Source of the DNA: Streptacidiphilus neutrinimicus | Lineage (GTDB): Bacteria > Actinomycetota > Actinomycetes > Streptomycetales > Streptomycetaceae | DNA length: 64,000 nt | Assembly (NCBI RefSeq): GCF_000787815.1 | Contig: NZ_BBPO01000003.1 | Location: 186,160 to 250,159, forward strand | Direction: 5' to 3' | Shown: piece after piece, positions 1 to 10,307 of the stretch | Layout: every line of letters starts with the position of its first letter | Numbering within the stretch: the first letter of the stretch is position 1 | Made by a program: the position numbers and the translations under genes | Notes under the pieces: model-generated | The model's database searches: none | What the model saw: only the letters and a program-made list of their open reading frames with translations | What the model was told of the DNA's origin: nothing

Positions 1-1
1 G

Positions 2-769
2 TACTGGCACTTCCTCGACCGTCTGCTCCACGGCGACCTCGGCTACTCGTACTACAACTCCCAGCCGGTCTCCACGCTGATCGGCAACGCGCTGCCGATC
101 ACCGCCTCGCTCGCGATCGGCGCCGCCGTGCTCTGGCTGGTCGGGGGCGTCGCCATCGGCGTCGTCTCCGCCGTGCGCCCGCGCAGCCTGCTGGACCGGG
201 CCGGGACGATCTTCGCGCTGATCGGGCTGTCGATGCCGTCGTTCCTGATCGGCATCCTGTTGCTGTACTTCCTCTTCTTCAAGCTCACCACGGCGGGGCT
301 GGCCTGGTTCCCGCCCTCGGGATACGTGGGCATCACCAGCGACCCGCTCGAGTGGGCCCACCACCTGCTCCTGCCGTGGTTCGCGCTCGCCTTCATCACC
401 GCGGCGACCTATGTGCGGCTCACCCGCAACCAGATGCTCGAGGTGCTGGGGGAGGACTACATCCGCACCGCCCGCTCCAAGGGCGTCGCCCGCAGCCGGG
501 TCACCATCCGGCACGCGCTGCGGGCCGCGCTGACGCCGGTGGTCACCCAGTTCGGCATCGACCTCGCCGGGCTGCTCGGCGGGGCCATCGTGACCGAGCG
601 GCTGTTCGGCCTGCCCGGCCTCGGAGAACTGGCCGTGAGCTCGGTCACCCGGCAGGACCAGCCCGTCGTCATCGCCACGGTGCTGCTGGCCGCGGTGTTC
701 ATCGTCGTCGCCAACATCGTGGTGGACCTGCTGTACGCGGTCCTCGACCCACGCGTCCGCCTCGGCTGA
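2..769 (+). CDS. Dipeptide/oligopeptide ABC transporter permease (DppB/OppB type), 5'-truncated
   Basis: The frame is open from the first bases of the window, so the N-terminus lies outside it. The visible 255 residues contain several hydrophobic membrane segments and the binding-protein-dependent permease core, including the EAA-like loop around [18 protein letters not shown] and the downstream [18 protein letters not shown], both characteristic of DppB/OppB proteins that import peptides or nickel across the plasma membrane. DppB is normally followed by DppC and the ATPases. Here the next gene is pdxS, so any partner genes must lie upstream of the window. The family is secure; the substrate cannot be read from the sequence. 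Confidence 0.9.
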   Translation, partial: YWHFLDRLLHGDLGYSYYNSQPVSTLIGNALPITASLAIGAAVLWLVGGVAIGVVSAVRPRSLLDRAGTIFALIGLSMPSFLIGILLLYFLFFKLTTAGLAWFPPSGYVGITSDPLEWAHHLLLPWFALAFITAATYVRLTRNQMLEVLGEDYIRTARSKGVARSRVTIRHALRAALTPVVTQFGIDLAGLLGGAIVTERLFGLPGLGELAVSSVTRQDQPVVIATVLLAAVFIVVANIVVDLLYAVLDPRVRLG

Positions 770-888
770 GCGGGGGGGCGGGAGGGGGAGCGGAGGCACA
801 CGAACCGGCCTGCGAGGTGCTACGAATCGGCGCGATCGGTGGCGTCCGGCTGGACCGGGTGGAGCATCGGATAAGGTCGGTACACGCC

Positions 889-894
889 TACCAT
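889..894 (+). promoter_or_regulatory. Possible -10 element for pdxS
   Basis: TACCAT fits the actinobacterial TANNNT -10 pattern and lies about 43 nt before the pdxS start. No convincing -35 is visible at 17-18 nt, so this is a weak candidate. Confidence 0.3.
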
Positions 895-936
895 TGGGCT
901 TATCGCACCGAATCCGCGTCTTCAGTGAGGTCATTC

Positions 937-1851
937 GTGTCCACCAACACCCCCTCCACCTCCGACCAGCCTGCGGTCGGCACCGCCCGCGTCAAGCGCG
1001 GCATGGCCGAGCAGCTCAAGGGCGGTGTGATCATGGACGTGGTCACCCCGGAGCAGGCGAAGATCGCCGAGGACGCCGGTGCCGTGGCCGTCATGGCCCT
1101 CGAGCGCGTCCCCGCCGACATCCGCAAGGACGGCGGCGTGGCCCGCATGTCCGACCCGGACATGATCGAGGGCATCATCAACGCCGTGTCCATCCCGGTC
1201 ATGGCCAAGTCGCGCATCGGCCACTTCGTCGAGGCCCAGGTGCTGCAGGCCCTCGGCGTCGACTACATCGACGAGTCCGAGGTGCTGACCCCGGCCGACG
1301 AGGTCAACCACTCCGACAAGTGGGCCTTCACCACCCCCTTCGTCTGCGGCGCCACCAACCTGGGCGAGGCCCTGCGCCGCATCGCCGAGGGTGCGGCCAT
1401 GATCCGCTCGAAGGGTGAGGCCGGCACCGGCAACGTCGTCGAGGCCGTCCGCCACCTGCGCCAGATCAAGGGCGAGATCGCCAAGCTGCGCGGCTATGAC
1501 AACAACGAGCTCTACGCCGCGGCCAAGGAGCTGCGCGCCCCCTACGAGCTCGTCGCCGAGGTCGCCGAGCTGGGCAAGCTCCCCGTCGTGCTCTTCTCCG
1601 CCGGTGGCGTGGCCACCCCGGCCGACGCCGCGCTGATGCGCCAGCTGGGCGCCGAGGGCGTCTTCGTCGGCTCCGGCATCTTCAAGTCGGGCGACCCGGC
1701 CAAGCGCGCCGCCGCCATCGTGAAGGCCACCACCTTCTACGACGACCCGAAGATCATCGCCGACGCCTCCCGCAACCTGGGCGAGGCCATGGTCGGCATC
1801 AACTGCGACACCCTGCCGGAGACCGAGCGCTACGCCAACCGCGGCTGGTAG
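937..1851 (+). CDS. pdxS: Pyridoxal 5'-phosphate synthase lyase subunit PdxS
   Basis: PdxS builds pyridoxal 5'-phosphate from ribose 5-phosphate, glyceraldehyde 3-phosphate and ammonia supplied by PdxT (deoxyxylulose-independent B6 pathway, cytosol). The 304-residue (beta/alpha)8 protein is nearly identical in layout to the Bacillus enzyme (294 aa) with a short extra N-terminus. K91 in MAKSRIGHF and K159 in SKGEAGTGN correspond to the two Schiff-base lysines K81 and K149. The GTG start is chosen because of GTGAGG just upstream and because the frame further upstream is not protein-like. A hairpin separates it from pdxT 87 nt downstream; the two probably form one operon. Confidence 0.97.
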   Translation: MSTNTPSTSDQPAVGTARVKRGMAEQLKGGVIMDVVTPEQAKIAEDAGAVAVMALERVPADIRKDGGVARMSDPDMIEGIINAVSIPVMAKSRIGHFVEAQVLQALGVDYIDESEVLTPADEVNHSDKWAFTTPFVCGATNLGEALRRIAEGAAMIRSKGEAGTGNVVEAVRHLRQIKGEIAKLRGYDNNELYAAAKELRAPYELVAEVAELGKLPVVLFSAGGVATPADAALMRQLGAEGVFVGSGIFKSGDPAKRAAAIVKATTFYDDPKIIADASRNLGEAMVGINCDTLPETERYANRGW

Positions 1852-1872
1852 TCCCGGTTCTTCGCGCGTGGT

Positions 1873-1899
1873 AGCCCCGGCCCTTCCAGGACCGGGGCT
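1873..1899 (+). terminator. Hairpin between pdxS and pdxT
   Basis: AGCCCCGG and CCGGGGCT pair perfectly across an 11-nt loop that can itself form CCT/AGG pairs. There is no T-run. It may attenuate transcription so that lyase exceeds glutaminase, or stabilise the pdxS 3' end. Confidence 0.5.
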
Positions 1900-1938
1900 C
1901 CTCCCGTTCGTCCGTTCGTCCATTGAAGAGGTCCTCTC

Positions 1939-2565
1939 GTGTCGTCCAGCTCCACTCCCGTCATCGGCGTCCTCGCCCTCCAGGGCGACGTGCGTGAGCA
2001 CCTGATCGCCCTCGCCGAGGCCGACGCGGTCGCCCGCCCGGTCCGCCGGCCCGAGGAGCTGGCGGAGATCGACGCCCTCGTCATCCCCGGCGGCGAGTCC
2101 ACCACCATGTCCAAGCTCGCCCTGCTCTTCGGCGTGATGGAGCCGCTGCGGGCCCGCGTCGCGGCTGGTATGCCCGTCTACGGCACCTGCGCGGGCATGA
2201 TCATGCTGGCCGACAAGATCCTCGACGGCCGCGACGACCAGGAGACGGTCGGCGGCATCGACATGGTCGTCCGCCGTAACGCCTTCGGCCGCCAGAACGA
2301 GTCCTTCGAGCAGGGCGTCGCGTTCAAGGGCCTGGAGGAGGACGGTGACGTCCACGGCGTCTTCATCCGCGCCCCCTGGGTCGAGTCGGTCGGCGCCGAC
2401 GTCGAGGTGCTGGCCTCGCTGTACGCCGACACGGCGGACGAGCACATCGTGGCGGTCCGTCAGGGCAACCTGCTCGCCACCTCGTTCCACCCGGAGCTCA
2501 CCGGCGACCACCGCGTGCACGCCTACTTCGTGGAGATGGTCCGGGCCGCCCGTCACGGCGGGTGA
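1939..2565 (+). CDS. pdxT: Pyridoxal 5'-phosphate synthase glutaminase subunit PdxT
   Basis: PdxT hydrolyses glutamine and channels ammonia to PdxS. The 208-residue protein is a class I (triad) amidotransferase: GGEST near the N-terminus, nucleophile C84 in YGTCAGMI, and H184/E186 in SFHPELT complete the catalytic triad. The GTG start is preceded by GAAGAGG at a good distance. Length is normal for the family (about 190-205 aa). It follows pdxS and precedes yebC in the order known from other streptomycetes. Confidence 0.97.
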   Translation: MSSSSTPVIGVLALQGDVREHLIALAEADAVARPVRRPEELAEIDALVIPGGESTTMSKLALLFGVMEPLRARVAAGMPVYGTCAGMIMLADKILDGRDDQETVGGIDMVVRRNAFGRQNESFEQGVAFKGLEEDGDVHGVFIRAPWVESVGADVEVLASLYADTADEHIVAVRQGNLLATSFHPELTGDHRVHAYFVEMVRAARHGG

Positions 2566-2622
2566 CGGTAAGATCTCTTCGTTCGTTCACTTCCACCTGG
2601 GCCTGTTCTAAGGAGCAACTCG

Positions 2623-3384
2623 ATGTCCGGCCACTCCAAGTGGGCTACCACCAAGCACAAGAAGGCCGTCATCGACGCGAAGCGCGGCAAGCTCTTCGCC
2701 AAGATGATCAAGAACATCGAGGTGGCGGCCCGCACCGGCGGTGGAGACCCCACCGGTAACCCGACGCTCTACGACGCCATCCAGAAGGCGAAGAAGAGCT
2801 CGGTCCCCAACGACAACATCGACCGCGCCGTCAAGCGCGGCTCCGGCGCGGAGGCCGGCGGCGCCGACTACTCCACCATCATGTACGAGGGCTACGGCCC
2901 GAACGGCGTGGCGGTGCTGATCGAGTGCCTCACCGACAACCGCAACCGCGCCGCGTCCGACGTGCGCGTCGCGATGACCCGCAACGGCGGCTCCATGGCC
3001 GACCCTGGCTCGGTGTCGTACATGTTCTCCCGCAAGGGCGTCATCATCGTGCCGAAGGCCGACAAGGTCGACGAGGACACGATCATGGAGGTCACCCTCG
3101 AGGTGGGCGCGGAGGAGGTCAACGACCTCGGCGACAGCTTCGAGATCCAGACCGAGGCCAGCGACATGGTCGCGGTCCGCACGGCGCTGCAGGACGCGGG
3201 CATCGACTACGACTCGGCCGAGGCGAACTTCGTCCCCTCCGTCCAGGTCCAGCTGGACGCGGACGGCGCGCGCAAGATCTTCAAGCTGATCGACGCGCTC
3301 GAGGACAGCGACGACGTCCAGAACGTCTTCGCCAACTTCGACCTCACCCCCGAGGTCGAGGCGGAGCTCGACGCCGAGGACTGA
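2623..3384 (+). CDS. YebC/PmpR family (TACO1-like) protein
   Basis: The 253-residue protein begins [20 protein letters not shown], the signature of the YebC/TACO1 family, and shows the three-domain layout (basic N-terminal helical domain, then two alpha/beta domains) with [10 protein letters not shown] in the middle. Family members bind ribosomes to help translate proline-rich stretches, and some have been described as transcription regulators. An AAGGAG Shine-Dalgarno precedes the ATG. Its position just before ruvCAB is conserved in actinobacteria. Copy A of the dispersed repeat begins 6 nt after the stop and may terminate its transcript. Confidence 0.95.
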   Translation: MSGHSKWATTKHKKAVIDAKRGKLFAKMIKNIEVAARTGGGDPTGNPTLYDAIQKAKKSSVPNDNIDRAVKRGSGAEAGGADYSTIMYEGYGPNGVAVLIECLTDNRNRAASDVRVAMTRNGGSMADPGSVSYMFSRKGVIIVPKADKVDEDTIMEVTLEVGAEEVNDLGDSFEIQTEASDMVAVRTALQDAGIDYDSAEANFVPSVQVQLDADGARKIFKLIDALEDSDDVQNVFANFDLTPEVEAELDAED

Positions 3385-3390
3385 GTCCCC

Positions 3391-3467
3391 CAGGGGCGCG
3401 GGGAACTGCGCGAGCAGCCATCGCCTACGTGACTGGGTGGCTGGGCGCGCAGTTCCCCGCGCCCCTG
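3391..3467. repeat. Dispersed inverted-repeat element, copy A
   Basis: Perfect 22-bp inverted arms at 3391-3412 and 3446-3467 (outer part CAGGGGCGCGGGGAACTGCG) with a further 6-bp inner pairing CAGCCA/TGGCTG after a 2-nt internal loop. The element starts 6 nt after the yebC stop. It is the best-conserved and shortest of five related copies in this window and could form a very stable RNA hairpin. Confidence 0.85.
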
Positions 3468-3476
3468 ATGTGCACG

Positions 3477-3533
3477 GTCCCCGTGCCCCTGATCAGTCCC
3501 CGTGCCCCTGATCGGTCCCCGTGCCCCTGAACA
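3477..3533. repeat. Tandem array of three 19-bp units
   Basis: Three consecutive units of GTCCCCGTGCCCCTGATCA (positions 3477, 3496 and 3515) differ at only a few bases. Each unit resembles the right arm of repeat copy A (AGTTCCCCGCGCCCCTGATG) that lies 10 nt upstream, so the array looks like tandem duplication of that arm. It ends about 20 nt before the ruvC -10 element. Confidence 0.85.
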
Positions 3534-3553
3534 GTTCTGTCGGTCGCAGCCGA

Positions 3554-3559
3554 TAGCCT
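3554..3559 (+). promoter_or_regulatory. Probable -10 of a leaderless ruvC transcript
   Basis: TAGCCT occupies exactly -12 to -7 relative to the A of the ruvC ATG, and no Shine-Dalgarno is present. This is the geometry expected when transcription starts at the start codon. Confidence 0.55.
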
Positions 3560-3565
3560 GCGGGC

Positions 3566-4090
3566 ATGCGTGTTCTCGGGGTGGATCCAGGGCTGACCAG
3601 GTGCGGGGTCGGGGTTGTCGACGGTGCGCCCGGGCGGCCGCTCACGATGGTCGCCTGCGGTGTCGTGCGGACCCCGGCGGAGGAGGACGTCCCGCTGCGG
3701 CTGCTCAGGATCGAGCAGGGCATCGAGGAGTGGCTGGACCTGCACCGGCCGGACAAGGTCGCCGTCGAGCGCGTCTTCGCCCAGCACAACGTGCGGACGG
3801 TCATGGGCACCGCCCAGGCCAGCGCCGTGGCCATGCTGTGCGCCACCCGGCGTGGGATACCGGTCGCGCTGCACACCCCCAGTGAGGTCAAGGCCGCCGT
3901 CTCCGGCTCGGGGCGGGCCGAGAAGGCCCAGGTGGGCGCGATGGTCACGCGCATCCTGCGGTTGGACGCGCCGCCCAAGCCCGCGGACGCGGCCGACGCG
4001 CTCGCGCTCGCCATCTGCCACATCTGGCGCGGCACCGCCACCAACAGGATCGCCGCCGCCCTCAGCCGCGTCAGGGAGCCCCGACCGTGA
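3566..4090 (+). CDS. ruvC: Crossover junction endodeoxyribonuclease RuvC
   Basis: RuvC resolves Holliday junctions by symmetric strand cleavage, working with the RuvAB migration motor. The 174-residue protein has the RNase H-like fold signature: D7 in [12 protein letters not shown], a glutamate in [14 protein letters not shown], and the C-terminal acidic pair in [13 protein letters not shown]. Length is normal (about 170 aa). ATG is the only sensible start; there is no Shine-Dalgarno, and a -10 hexamer sits 6 nt upstream, pointing to leaderless translation. The stop overlaps the ruvA GTG by 4 nt. Confidence 0.97.
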   Translation: MRVLGVDPGLTRCGVGVVDGAPGRPLTMVACGVVRTPAEEDVPLRLLRIEQGIEEWLDLHRPDKVAVERVFAQHNVRTVMGTAQASAVAMLCATRRGIPVALHTPSEVKAAVSGSGRAEKAQVGAMVTRILRLDAPPKPADAADALALAICHIWRGTATNRIAAALSRVREPRP

Positions 4091-4707
4091 TCGCCTTCGT
4101 CAGCGGCCCCGTAGCCGCGCTCACGCCCTCCAGCGCCGTGATCCAGGTCGGCGGCGTGGGCATGCTCGTGCACTGCTCCCCGGGCACGCTCGCCCGCCTG
4201 CACCTGGGGGAGGAGGCGCGCCTGGCCACCTCCCTCGTCGTGCGCGAGGACTCCCTGACGCTCTACGGCTTCGCCGACGACGACGAGCGGCAGACCTTCG
4301 AGCTGCTGCAGACGGCCAGCGGCGTAGGGCCCAAGGTGGCCCAGGCGATGCTCGCCGTGCACAGCCCGGAGGCGCTGCGGGTGGCCGTCGCGCGCGGCGA
4401 CGCGAAGGCGCTGACCGCCGTGCCCGGGATCGGGCCCAAGGGGGCGCAGAAGCTGCTCCTGGAGCTCAAGGACCGCCTCGGCGCGCCGACGGGCGCCGTC
4501 CCGCCCCAGCAGGCCGCCGCAGCCGTCGCCACGGCCCCCGCGCCGTGGCACGAGCAACTGCACGCCGCGCTCGTCGGCCTCGGGTTCGCGCCCAGGGAGG
4601 CCGAGGAGGCCGTCGCGGCGGTGGCGCCCGAGGCCGAGGCCATGGAGAAGCCGAACGTCTCCGCGCTGCTGCGCACCGCCCTGCAGAGCCGCAACCGCAC
4701 CCGCTGA
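4087..4707 (+). CDS. ruvA: Holliday junction branch migration protein RuvA
   Basis: RuvA tetramers bind four-way junctions and load RuvB. The 206-residue protein has the N-terminal OB fold (starting [11 protein letters not shown]), tandem helix-hairpin-helix motifs ([13 protein letters not shown] and [16 protein letters not shown]) and, after an Ala/Pro linker, the C-terminal RuvB-binding domain ([15 protein letters not shown]). The GTG start overlaps the ruvC stop by 4 nt, implying translational coupling. ruvB follows after 38 nt. Confidence 0.97.
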   Translation: MIAFVSGPVAALTPSSAVIQVGGVGMLVHCSPGTLARLHLGEEARLATSLVVREDSLTLYGFADDDERQTFELLQTASGVGPKVAQAMLAVHSPEALRVAVARGDAKALTAVPGIGPKGAQKLLLELKDRLGAPTGAVPPQQAAAAVATAPAPWHEQLHAALVGLGFAPREAEEAVAAVAPEAEAMEKPNVSALLRTALQSRNRTR

Positions 4708-4745
4708 GCCCGCCCGACCCCGTCCGACCGAGGAGCCGAGAGAGC

Positions 4746-5837
<1,092 letters not shown>

Positions 5838-5976
5838 GCGGGGGCCTGCCGGCCACCCCGGGAGCGGGTGGCCCACGGGTGCCCGGGCGGCCTCGGAGCA
5901 GCCCTTGACGGGCTATGTGCACGTCGAGTCCGTCACGTCACTCGCCATTCGGCTCTCTCGGATGACATGCTGGACG

Positions 5977-6005
5977 TTGTTGTACTGCGTGCGGTCCCCT
6001 AGACT
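5977..6005 (+). promoter_or_regulatory. Promoter of yajC-secD-secF
   Basis: TTGTTG (5977-5982) and TAGACT (6000-6005) are separated by exactly 17 nt, a good sigma-70/HrdB-like promoter in the 249-nt gap after ruvB. The predicted start near 6012 gives a leader of about 75 nt. Confidence 0.65.
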
Positions 6006-6086
6006 CCGCCCGCTCCCGCCCTTACGGGGTGGGCCCCGATATCGACTGGCCGCCGCCTCCTGCGGCCTCGCAAAGGACTGTCTGCC

Positions 6087-6566
6087 GTGGGTAACCCGCT
6101 CATCTTCATGGTCATCGTCTTGGCCGGACTCATGTTCGTGACGATGCGGAGCAACAAGAAGCGCCAGCAGCAGGCGCAGGACATGCGCACCCGCCTGGAG
6201 CCGGGCGCGGGTGTGCGCACCATCGGGGGGATGTACGCGCTGGTCAAGGACGTGACCGACGAGGCTGTCGAGCTCGAGGTCGCCCCGGGCGTCCACGCCC
6301 TGTACGCGAAGCAGGCCATCGCGCAGGTGCTGGACCCGATCGAGTACAACCGCATCGTCCACGGCGAGGAGCCGGAGACGGACGAGGCGGCCGACGGCGC
6401 CGAGGCTGACGCCGAGGCCGTCGTCGAGGACGCCACCCCCGCCGAGGCGGCGAAGGACGAGGCCGGCCAGGCCGAGACTCCCGCTGAGACCCCCGCCGCG
6501 GCCGACACCGAGGCCGGGAAGGTCGACGCCAAGGTGGGTGGCGACAAGGACGCTTCCGCCAAGTAG
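6087..6566 (+). CDS. yajC: Preprotein translocase subunit YajC
   Basis: YajC is the small membrane partner of SecDF in the Sec holotranslocon. The 159-residue protein has one N-terminal membrane helix (about residues 4-20, LIFMVIVLAGLMFVTM), the conserved RSNKKRQQQAQ and GAGVRTIGGMYALV segments of the YajC domain, and an acidic Ala/Glu-rich C-terminal tail (about residues 95-159) of the kind common in actinobacterial YajC. The GTG start is the only one that keeps the membrane helix at the N-terminus. secD follows after a hairpin. Confidence 0.95.
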   Translation: MGNPLIFMVIVLAGLMFVTMRSNKKRQQQAQDMRTRLEPGAGVRTIGGMYALVKDVTDEAVELEVAPGVHALYAKQAIAQVLDPIEYNRIVHGEEPETDEAADGAEADAEAVVEDATPAEAAKDEAGQAETPAETPAAADTEAGKVDAKVGGDKDASAK

Positions 6567-6583
6567 CCTTGCCCGCTACGGAA

Positions 6584-6611
6584 CCCGGTCGGTCGTAACC
6601 GTCCGACCGGG
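6584..6611 (+). terminator. Hairpin between yajC and secD
   Basis: CCCGGTCGG (6584-6592) pairs perfectly with CCGACCGGG (6603-6611) across a 10-nt loop, without a T-run. It may be a weak terminator or an mRNA processing/stability element in the 146-nt gap. Confidence 0.5.
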
Positions 6612-6712
6612 CCCAAGGACCGCTGCGTCGTGGCCGAGCCGCCCCCTGTCCGCCGGTACGCCGGTGTGGGCGACTTGACCTGCCCACGGCATGGACAGAG
6701 AGAATCGAGAAG

Positions 6713-8575
6713 GTGGCATCACCCAAGTCCCGTCCCCGTGACGGATACCCGGGGCGTGCGCTGAGCCTGATCCTCGTGATCATGGTGGCCCTGGTGGCGA
6801 CCATGGTCGGGACCGGCAACATCAAGCCGCGGCTCGGCATCGACCTCGCCGGTGGTACCAGCGTGACGCTCCAGGCGACGTCGAGCGACAAGAACGCGAT
6901 CAACCCCGCCAACATGGGGATCGCCTCCGGCATCATGCGCGACCGCGTCAACGGCACCGGCGTGACCGAAGCGACGGTGCAGGTCCAGGGCAACGACGAG
7001 ATCGTCGTCAACGTTCCCAAGGGCACCAGCTCGACTCAGCTCGCCACGGAGCTGGCCCAGACCGCCAAGCTGTACTTCCGCCCGGTGCTCGCCGAGCAGC
7101 AGCAGGTCAACGCGGCCTCCCTGCCCAAGAGCAGCGCCTCGCCGTCCGCCTCGTCCAGCGGCGGCGCCAAGCCGTCCGGCTCGGCGAGCCCGGCCGCGAG
7201 CAGCTCCGGCAAGCCGAAGGCGTCCGGTTCCGGCGCGGCCGCCGCGCCGAGCGCGAGCAAGACGCAGGGTGACGCCCTCTCGCAGGACCTGAAGGCGAGC
7301 TCGTCGGCCTCCGCGAAGGCCTCCGCCTCGGCCAGTGCGCACGCCTCCTCCTCCGCGGCCGCGGCCGGCACCCCCAAGGCCGCCGCGACCCCGAGCGCCG
7401 TCCCGACCACCGGCACGGTCGCCGGTCAGCTCGGCGGCACCGTGCCCGCCGCGCTGCAGCAGCAGTTCAACGCGATCGACTGCACCACCAACGCCGGCCG
7501 CCTGGCCGCGCAGAACGCGGCGAACAACGCCCACGAGACCGACCAGGTCGTCTCCTGCTCCACGACCGCCGGCAGCAGCGGCGCCTGGACCAAGTACGCG
7601 CTGGACAAGGTCGCCGTCGACGGCACCTCGATCAGCAAGGCCCAGGCCAACCTGAGCACCCAGACCGGGCAGTGGGAGGTCGACCTCTCCTTCAACTCCC
7701 ACGGCAGCAGCCAGTTCGCCGCCATCACCGGTCAGCTCGCCAAGAACCAGACGCCGACCAACGAGTTCGCCATCCAGCTCGACGGCCTGGTCCAGTCCTC
7801 GCCCTATGTCAGCAACGCGATCACCGGCGGCCAGGCGACGATCTCCGGCAGCTTCGACCAGGCGAGCGCGACCTCGCTGGCCAACGTGCTCAGCTACGGC
7901 TCGCTCCCGCTGAACTTCAAGCAGCTCGAGGTCGTGACGGTCTCGCCGGAGCTCGGCGGCAGCCAGCTCGACGCGGGTCTGATCGCCGGCCTGATCGGCC
8001 TGATCCTGGTCGTGCTGTACTCGCTGGTCTACTATCGCGGCCTCGGCCTGGTGGCGGTCGCCTCGCTGCTCGTCTCCGCGATCCTCACCTGGTCGCTGAT
8101 GTCGCTGCTCGGTGGCGCGATCGGCTTCGCGCTGAACCTGCCCGCCGTCTGTGGCGCCATCGTCGCCATCGGCATCACCGCCGACTCGTTCGTCGTCTAC
8201 TTCGAACGCGTCCGTGACGAGCTGCGCGAGGGCGCCACGCTGCGCCCGGCCGTCCGCAACGCCTGGCCGCGCGCCCGCCGTACCATCCTGGTGTCGGACT
8301 TCGTGTCCTTCCTGGCCGCCGCGGTGCTGTACTTCTTCACCGTCGGGAAGGTGCAGGGCTTCGCCTTCACGCTGGGCCTGACCACCCTGCTCGACGTCGT
8401 CGTGGTCTTCCTGTTCACGAAGCCGCTGATGACGCTGCTCGCCCGCCGGAACTTCTTCAACTCCGGTCACCCGTGGTCGGGGCTCTCGCCCGAGCGCCTC
8501 GGCGTCCGCAACCCGCTCCGTGACAGCCGCGGCTCGCGGCGTCCGGTCCGTCCCACCGCCGGCAAGGAGGCCTGA
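6713..8575 (+). CDS. secD: Protein translocase subunit SecD
   Basis: SecD with SecF uses the proton gradient to pull exported proteins out of SecYEG on the outer face. The 620-residue protein has an N-terminal membrane helix (about residues 16-31), the conserved GIDLAGGTSVTLQ P1 motif, a large extracytoplasmic domain, and the C-terminal bundle of five helices with the SecD signature (GITADSFVVYFERVRDE). Residues of about 135-240 form a Ser/Ala/Lys/Pro low-complexity insertion in the outside domain. The GTG start follows GAGAAG closely. secF begins 4 nt after the stop. Confidence 0.96.
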   Translation: MASPKSRPRDGYPGRALSLILVIMVALVATMVGTGNIKPRLGIDLAGGTSVTLQATSSDKNAINPANMGIASGIMRDRVNGTGVTEATVQVQGNDEIVVNVPKGTSSTQLATELAQTAKLYFRPVLAEQQQVNAASLPKSSASPSASSSGGAKPSGSASPAASSSGKPKASGSGAAAAPSASKTQGDALSQDLKASSSASAKASASASAHASSSAAAAGTPKAAATPSAVPTTGTVAGQLGGTVPAALQQQFNAIDCTTNAGRLAAQNAANNAHETDQVVSCSTTAGSSGAWTKYALDKVAVDGTSISKAQANLSTQTGQWEVDLSFNSHGSSQFAAITGQLAKNQTPTNEFAIQLDGLVQSSPYVSNAITGGQATISGSFDQASATSLANVLSYGSLPLNFKQLEVVTVSPELGGSQLDAGLIAGLIGLILVVLYSLVYYRGLGLVAVASLLVSAILTWSLMSLLGGAIGFALNLPAVCGAIVAIGITADSFVVYFERVRDELREGATLRPAVRNAWPRARRTILVSDFVSFLAAAVLYFFTVGKVQGFAFTLGLTTLLDVVVVFLFTKPLMTLLARRNFFNSGHPWSGLSPERLGVRNPLRDSRGSRRPVRPTAGKEA

Positions 8576-8579
8576 CCCG

Positions 8580-9701
8580 ATGTCTCGCTTCGGCAATATC
8601 GGCCACCGCCTCTACACCGGTGAGGTCAGTTTCGACTTCGTCGGTCGGCGCAGGCTGTGGACGATCATCTCGGGCGTCATCCTGGTCGCCGCCATCCTGG
8701 GCCTGTCGGTCCGGGGCCTGAACCTCGGCATCGAGTTCAAGGGCGGCCAGATCTACACCGTCACCAAGCCGGGCGTCACGGTCGCCCAGGCCCAGAAGGC
8801 GGCCAACGACCTGACGCACGACAGCTCGGCTCTCGTGCAGACGGCCAACGGCGCCAAGGGCGAGCAGATCCTCATCCAGATCAGCTCGGCCGAGAAGATC
8901 GACCCCACCACCGGGCAGAACACGCTGTCGCAGTCGCTGGGCCTGAGCCAGAACCAGATCAGCACCCAGTCGCTGAGCGCCAGCTGGGGCCACGACATCA
9001 GCCAGAAGGCCCTCGAGGGTCTGGTCGTCTTCATGGTGCTGGTGACGTTGTACCTGGCCTTCGCCTTCGAGTGGCGGCTCGCGCTCGGCGCGCTGGTCGC
9101 GCTGCTGCACGACCTGGTGATCACCGTCGGCGTCTACGCCCTGGTCGGCTTCGAGGTCACCTCGGGCACGGTCATCGGCTTCCTGACCATCCTCGGTTAC
9201 TCGCTCTACGACACCGTCGTCGTCTTCGACGGCCTCAAGTCCGCGACGAACAAGCTCACCAAGCAGAACAAGCTGACCTACAGCGACGCCGCCAACGCCT
9301 CGCTGAACAGCACCCTGGTCCGCTCGATCAACACCTCCGTACTGGCGCTGCTGCCGGTCGCCGCGCTGCTCTTCATCGGCGGCGGCCTGCTCGGCGCGGG
9401 TGTCCTCAACGACATCTCGCTGGCGCTGTTCGTCGGTCTGACCGCCGGCGCCTACTCCTCGATCTGCGTGGCCACCCCGATGGTCGCCTGGCTCCAGGAG
9501 AAGCGCCCGGAGTACATCGAGCTGGCCCGCAAGGTGAAGCAGCGCCGCGCGGCCGAGGCCAAGGCCGCGGCCGAGGGCCGCACGCTCGAGGACGACGCCC
9601 CGCAGGCCGAGGTCACCGTCCCCGCGCCGACCGGCGGTCCGCGCAACCAGCCCGTCAACCGCACCCGCAGCGAGCGCCGGTCCTCCGGCGGCCGCCGCTG
9701 A
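8580..9701 (+). CDS. secF: Protein translocase subunit SecF
   Basis: Partner of SecD. The 373-residue protein starts MSRFGNIGHRLYTGEVSFDF, followed by membrane helix 1, the GIEFKGGQIY motif, an outside domain, then five helices with the SecF signature GYSLYDTVVVFDGLK. A charged cytoplasmic C-terminal tail (KQRRAAEAKAAAEGR onward) is usual in actinobacteria. The ATG lies 4 nt after the secD stop and has GGAGG within the secD 3' end, so the pair is co-translated. Confidence 0.96.
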   Translation: MSRFGNIGHRLYTGEVSFDFVGRRRLWTIISGVILVAAILGLSVRGLNLGIEFKGGQIYTVTKPGVTVAQAQKAANDLTHDSSALVQTANGAKGEQILIQISSAEKIDPTTGQNTLSQSLGLSQNQISTQSLSASWGHDISQKALEGLVVFMVLVTLYLAFAFEWRLALGALVALLHDLVITVGVYALVGFEVTSGTVIGFLTILGYSLYDTVVVFDGLKSATNKLTKQNKLTYSDAANASLNSTLVRSINTSVLALLPVAALLFIGGGLLGAGVLNDISLALFVGLTAGAYSSICVATPMVAWLQEKRPEYIELARKVKQRRAAEAKAAAEGRTLEDDAPQAEVTVPAPTGGPRNQPVNRTRSERRSSGGRR

Positions 9702-9747
9702 CGGCGTCGAAGCAGACGCCGTCAACACCAGAGGAGCAGACGACCGC

Positions 9748-10296
9748 ATGAGCGGCAACGACCTGGCGGGCCTTCTCGCCGCCAAGATCCGCGACGTCCC
9801 GGACTACCCGAAGCCCGGTGTGGTCTTCAAGGACATCGCACCGCTCCTCGCCGACGCCGAGGCGCTGGCCGCGCTGGTGGACCACCTCGCGGCCCGCGCG
9901 AAGGCGCTGGGCGTGACCAAGGTCGTCGGCCTCGAAGCCCGAGGCTTCATCCTGGCCGCGCCGGCGGCGTACGCCGCCGGCGCCGGCTTCGTCCCCGTCC
10001 GCAAGGAGGGCAAGCTCCCCGGGGACTGCTACCGCCAGGCCTACGACCTCGAGTACGGCTCGGCGGTCATCGAGGTCCAGATGGACGCGTTCCTCCCGGG
10101 CGAGCGGGTCCTGGTCGTCGACGACGTGCTGGCCACCGGCGGCACGGTGGAGGCGGCCCTGGACCTCATCCACCGCGGCGGCGCGGAGCTCGCGGGCGTC
10201 GAGGTCCTGATGGAACTCGGCTTCCTCGGCGGCCGCGCCCGGCTGGCCCCCCTCATGGGGGACGCACCGCTGAAGACCGTGATCTCGATCCAGTAG
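9748..10296 (+). CDS. apt: Adenine phosphoribosyltransferase
   Basis: Converts adenine and PRPP to AMP (purine salvage, cytosol). The 182-residue protein has the type I PRTase fold with the PRPP-binding motif VLVVDDVLATGGT and the adenine-side motif GLEARGFILAAPAAY. An AGAGGAG Shine-Dalgarno supports the ATG. Its place between secF and relA is conserved in streptomycetes. Dispersed repeat copy B begins 11 nt after the stop. Confidence 0.97.
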   Translation: MSGNDLAGLLAAKIRDVPDYPKPGVVFKDIAPLLADAEALAALVDHLAARAKALGVTKVVGLEARGFILAAPAAYAAGAGFVPVRKEGKLPGDCYRQAYDLEYGSAVIEVQMDAFLPGERVLVVDDVLATGGTVEAALDLIHRGGAELAGVEVLMELGFLGGRARLAPLMGDAPLKTVISIQ

Positions 10297-10307
10297 TTGC
10301 ACTGTCG

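Noticed and set aside
931..2556. Long minus-strand open frame opposite pdxS and pdxT
   Set aside because: It is a shadow of high-GC codon use: Gly/Ala/Val/Asp/Arg-rich, no motifs, and fully antisense to two certain genes. The same applies to other long antisense frames in the window.
3477..3533. CRISPR-like short direct repeats
   Set aside because: The 19-bp units are contiguous without spacers, only three in number, and derive from the neighbouring repeat arm.
3529..3537. GAACAGTTC upstream of ruvC looks like part of an SOS (LexA) box
   Set aside because: Actinobacterial and Bacillus LexA boxes need four bases between GAAC and GTTC; here only one separates them.
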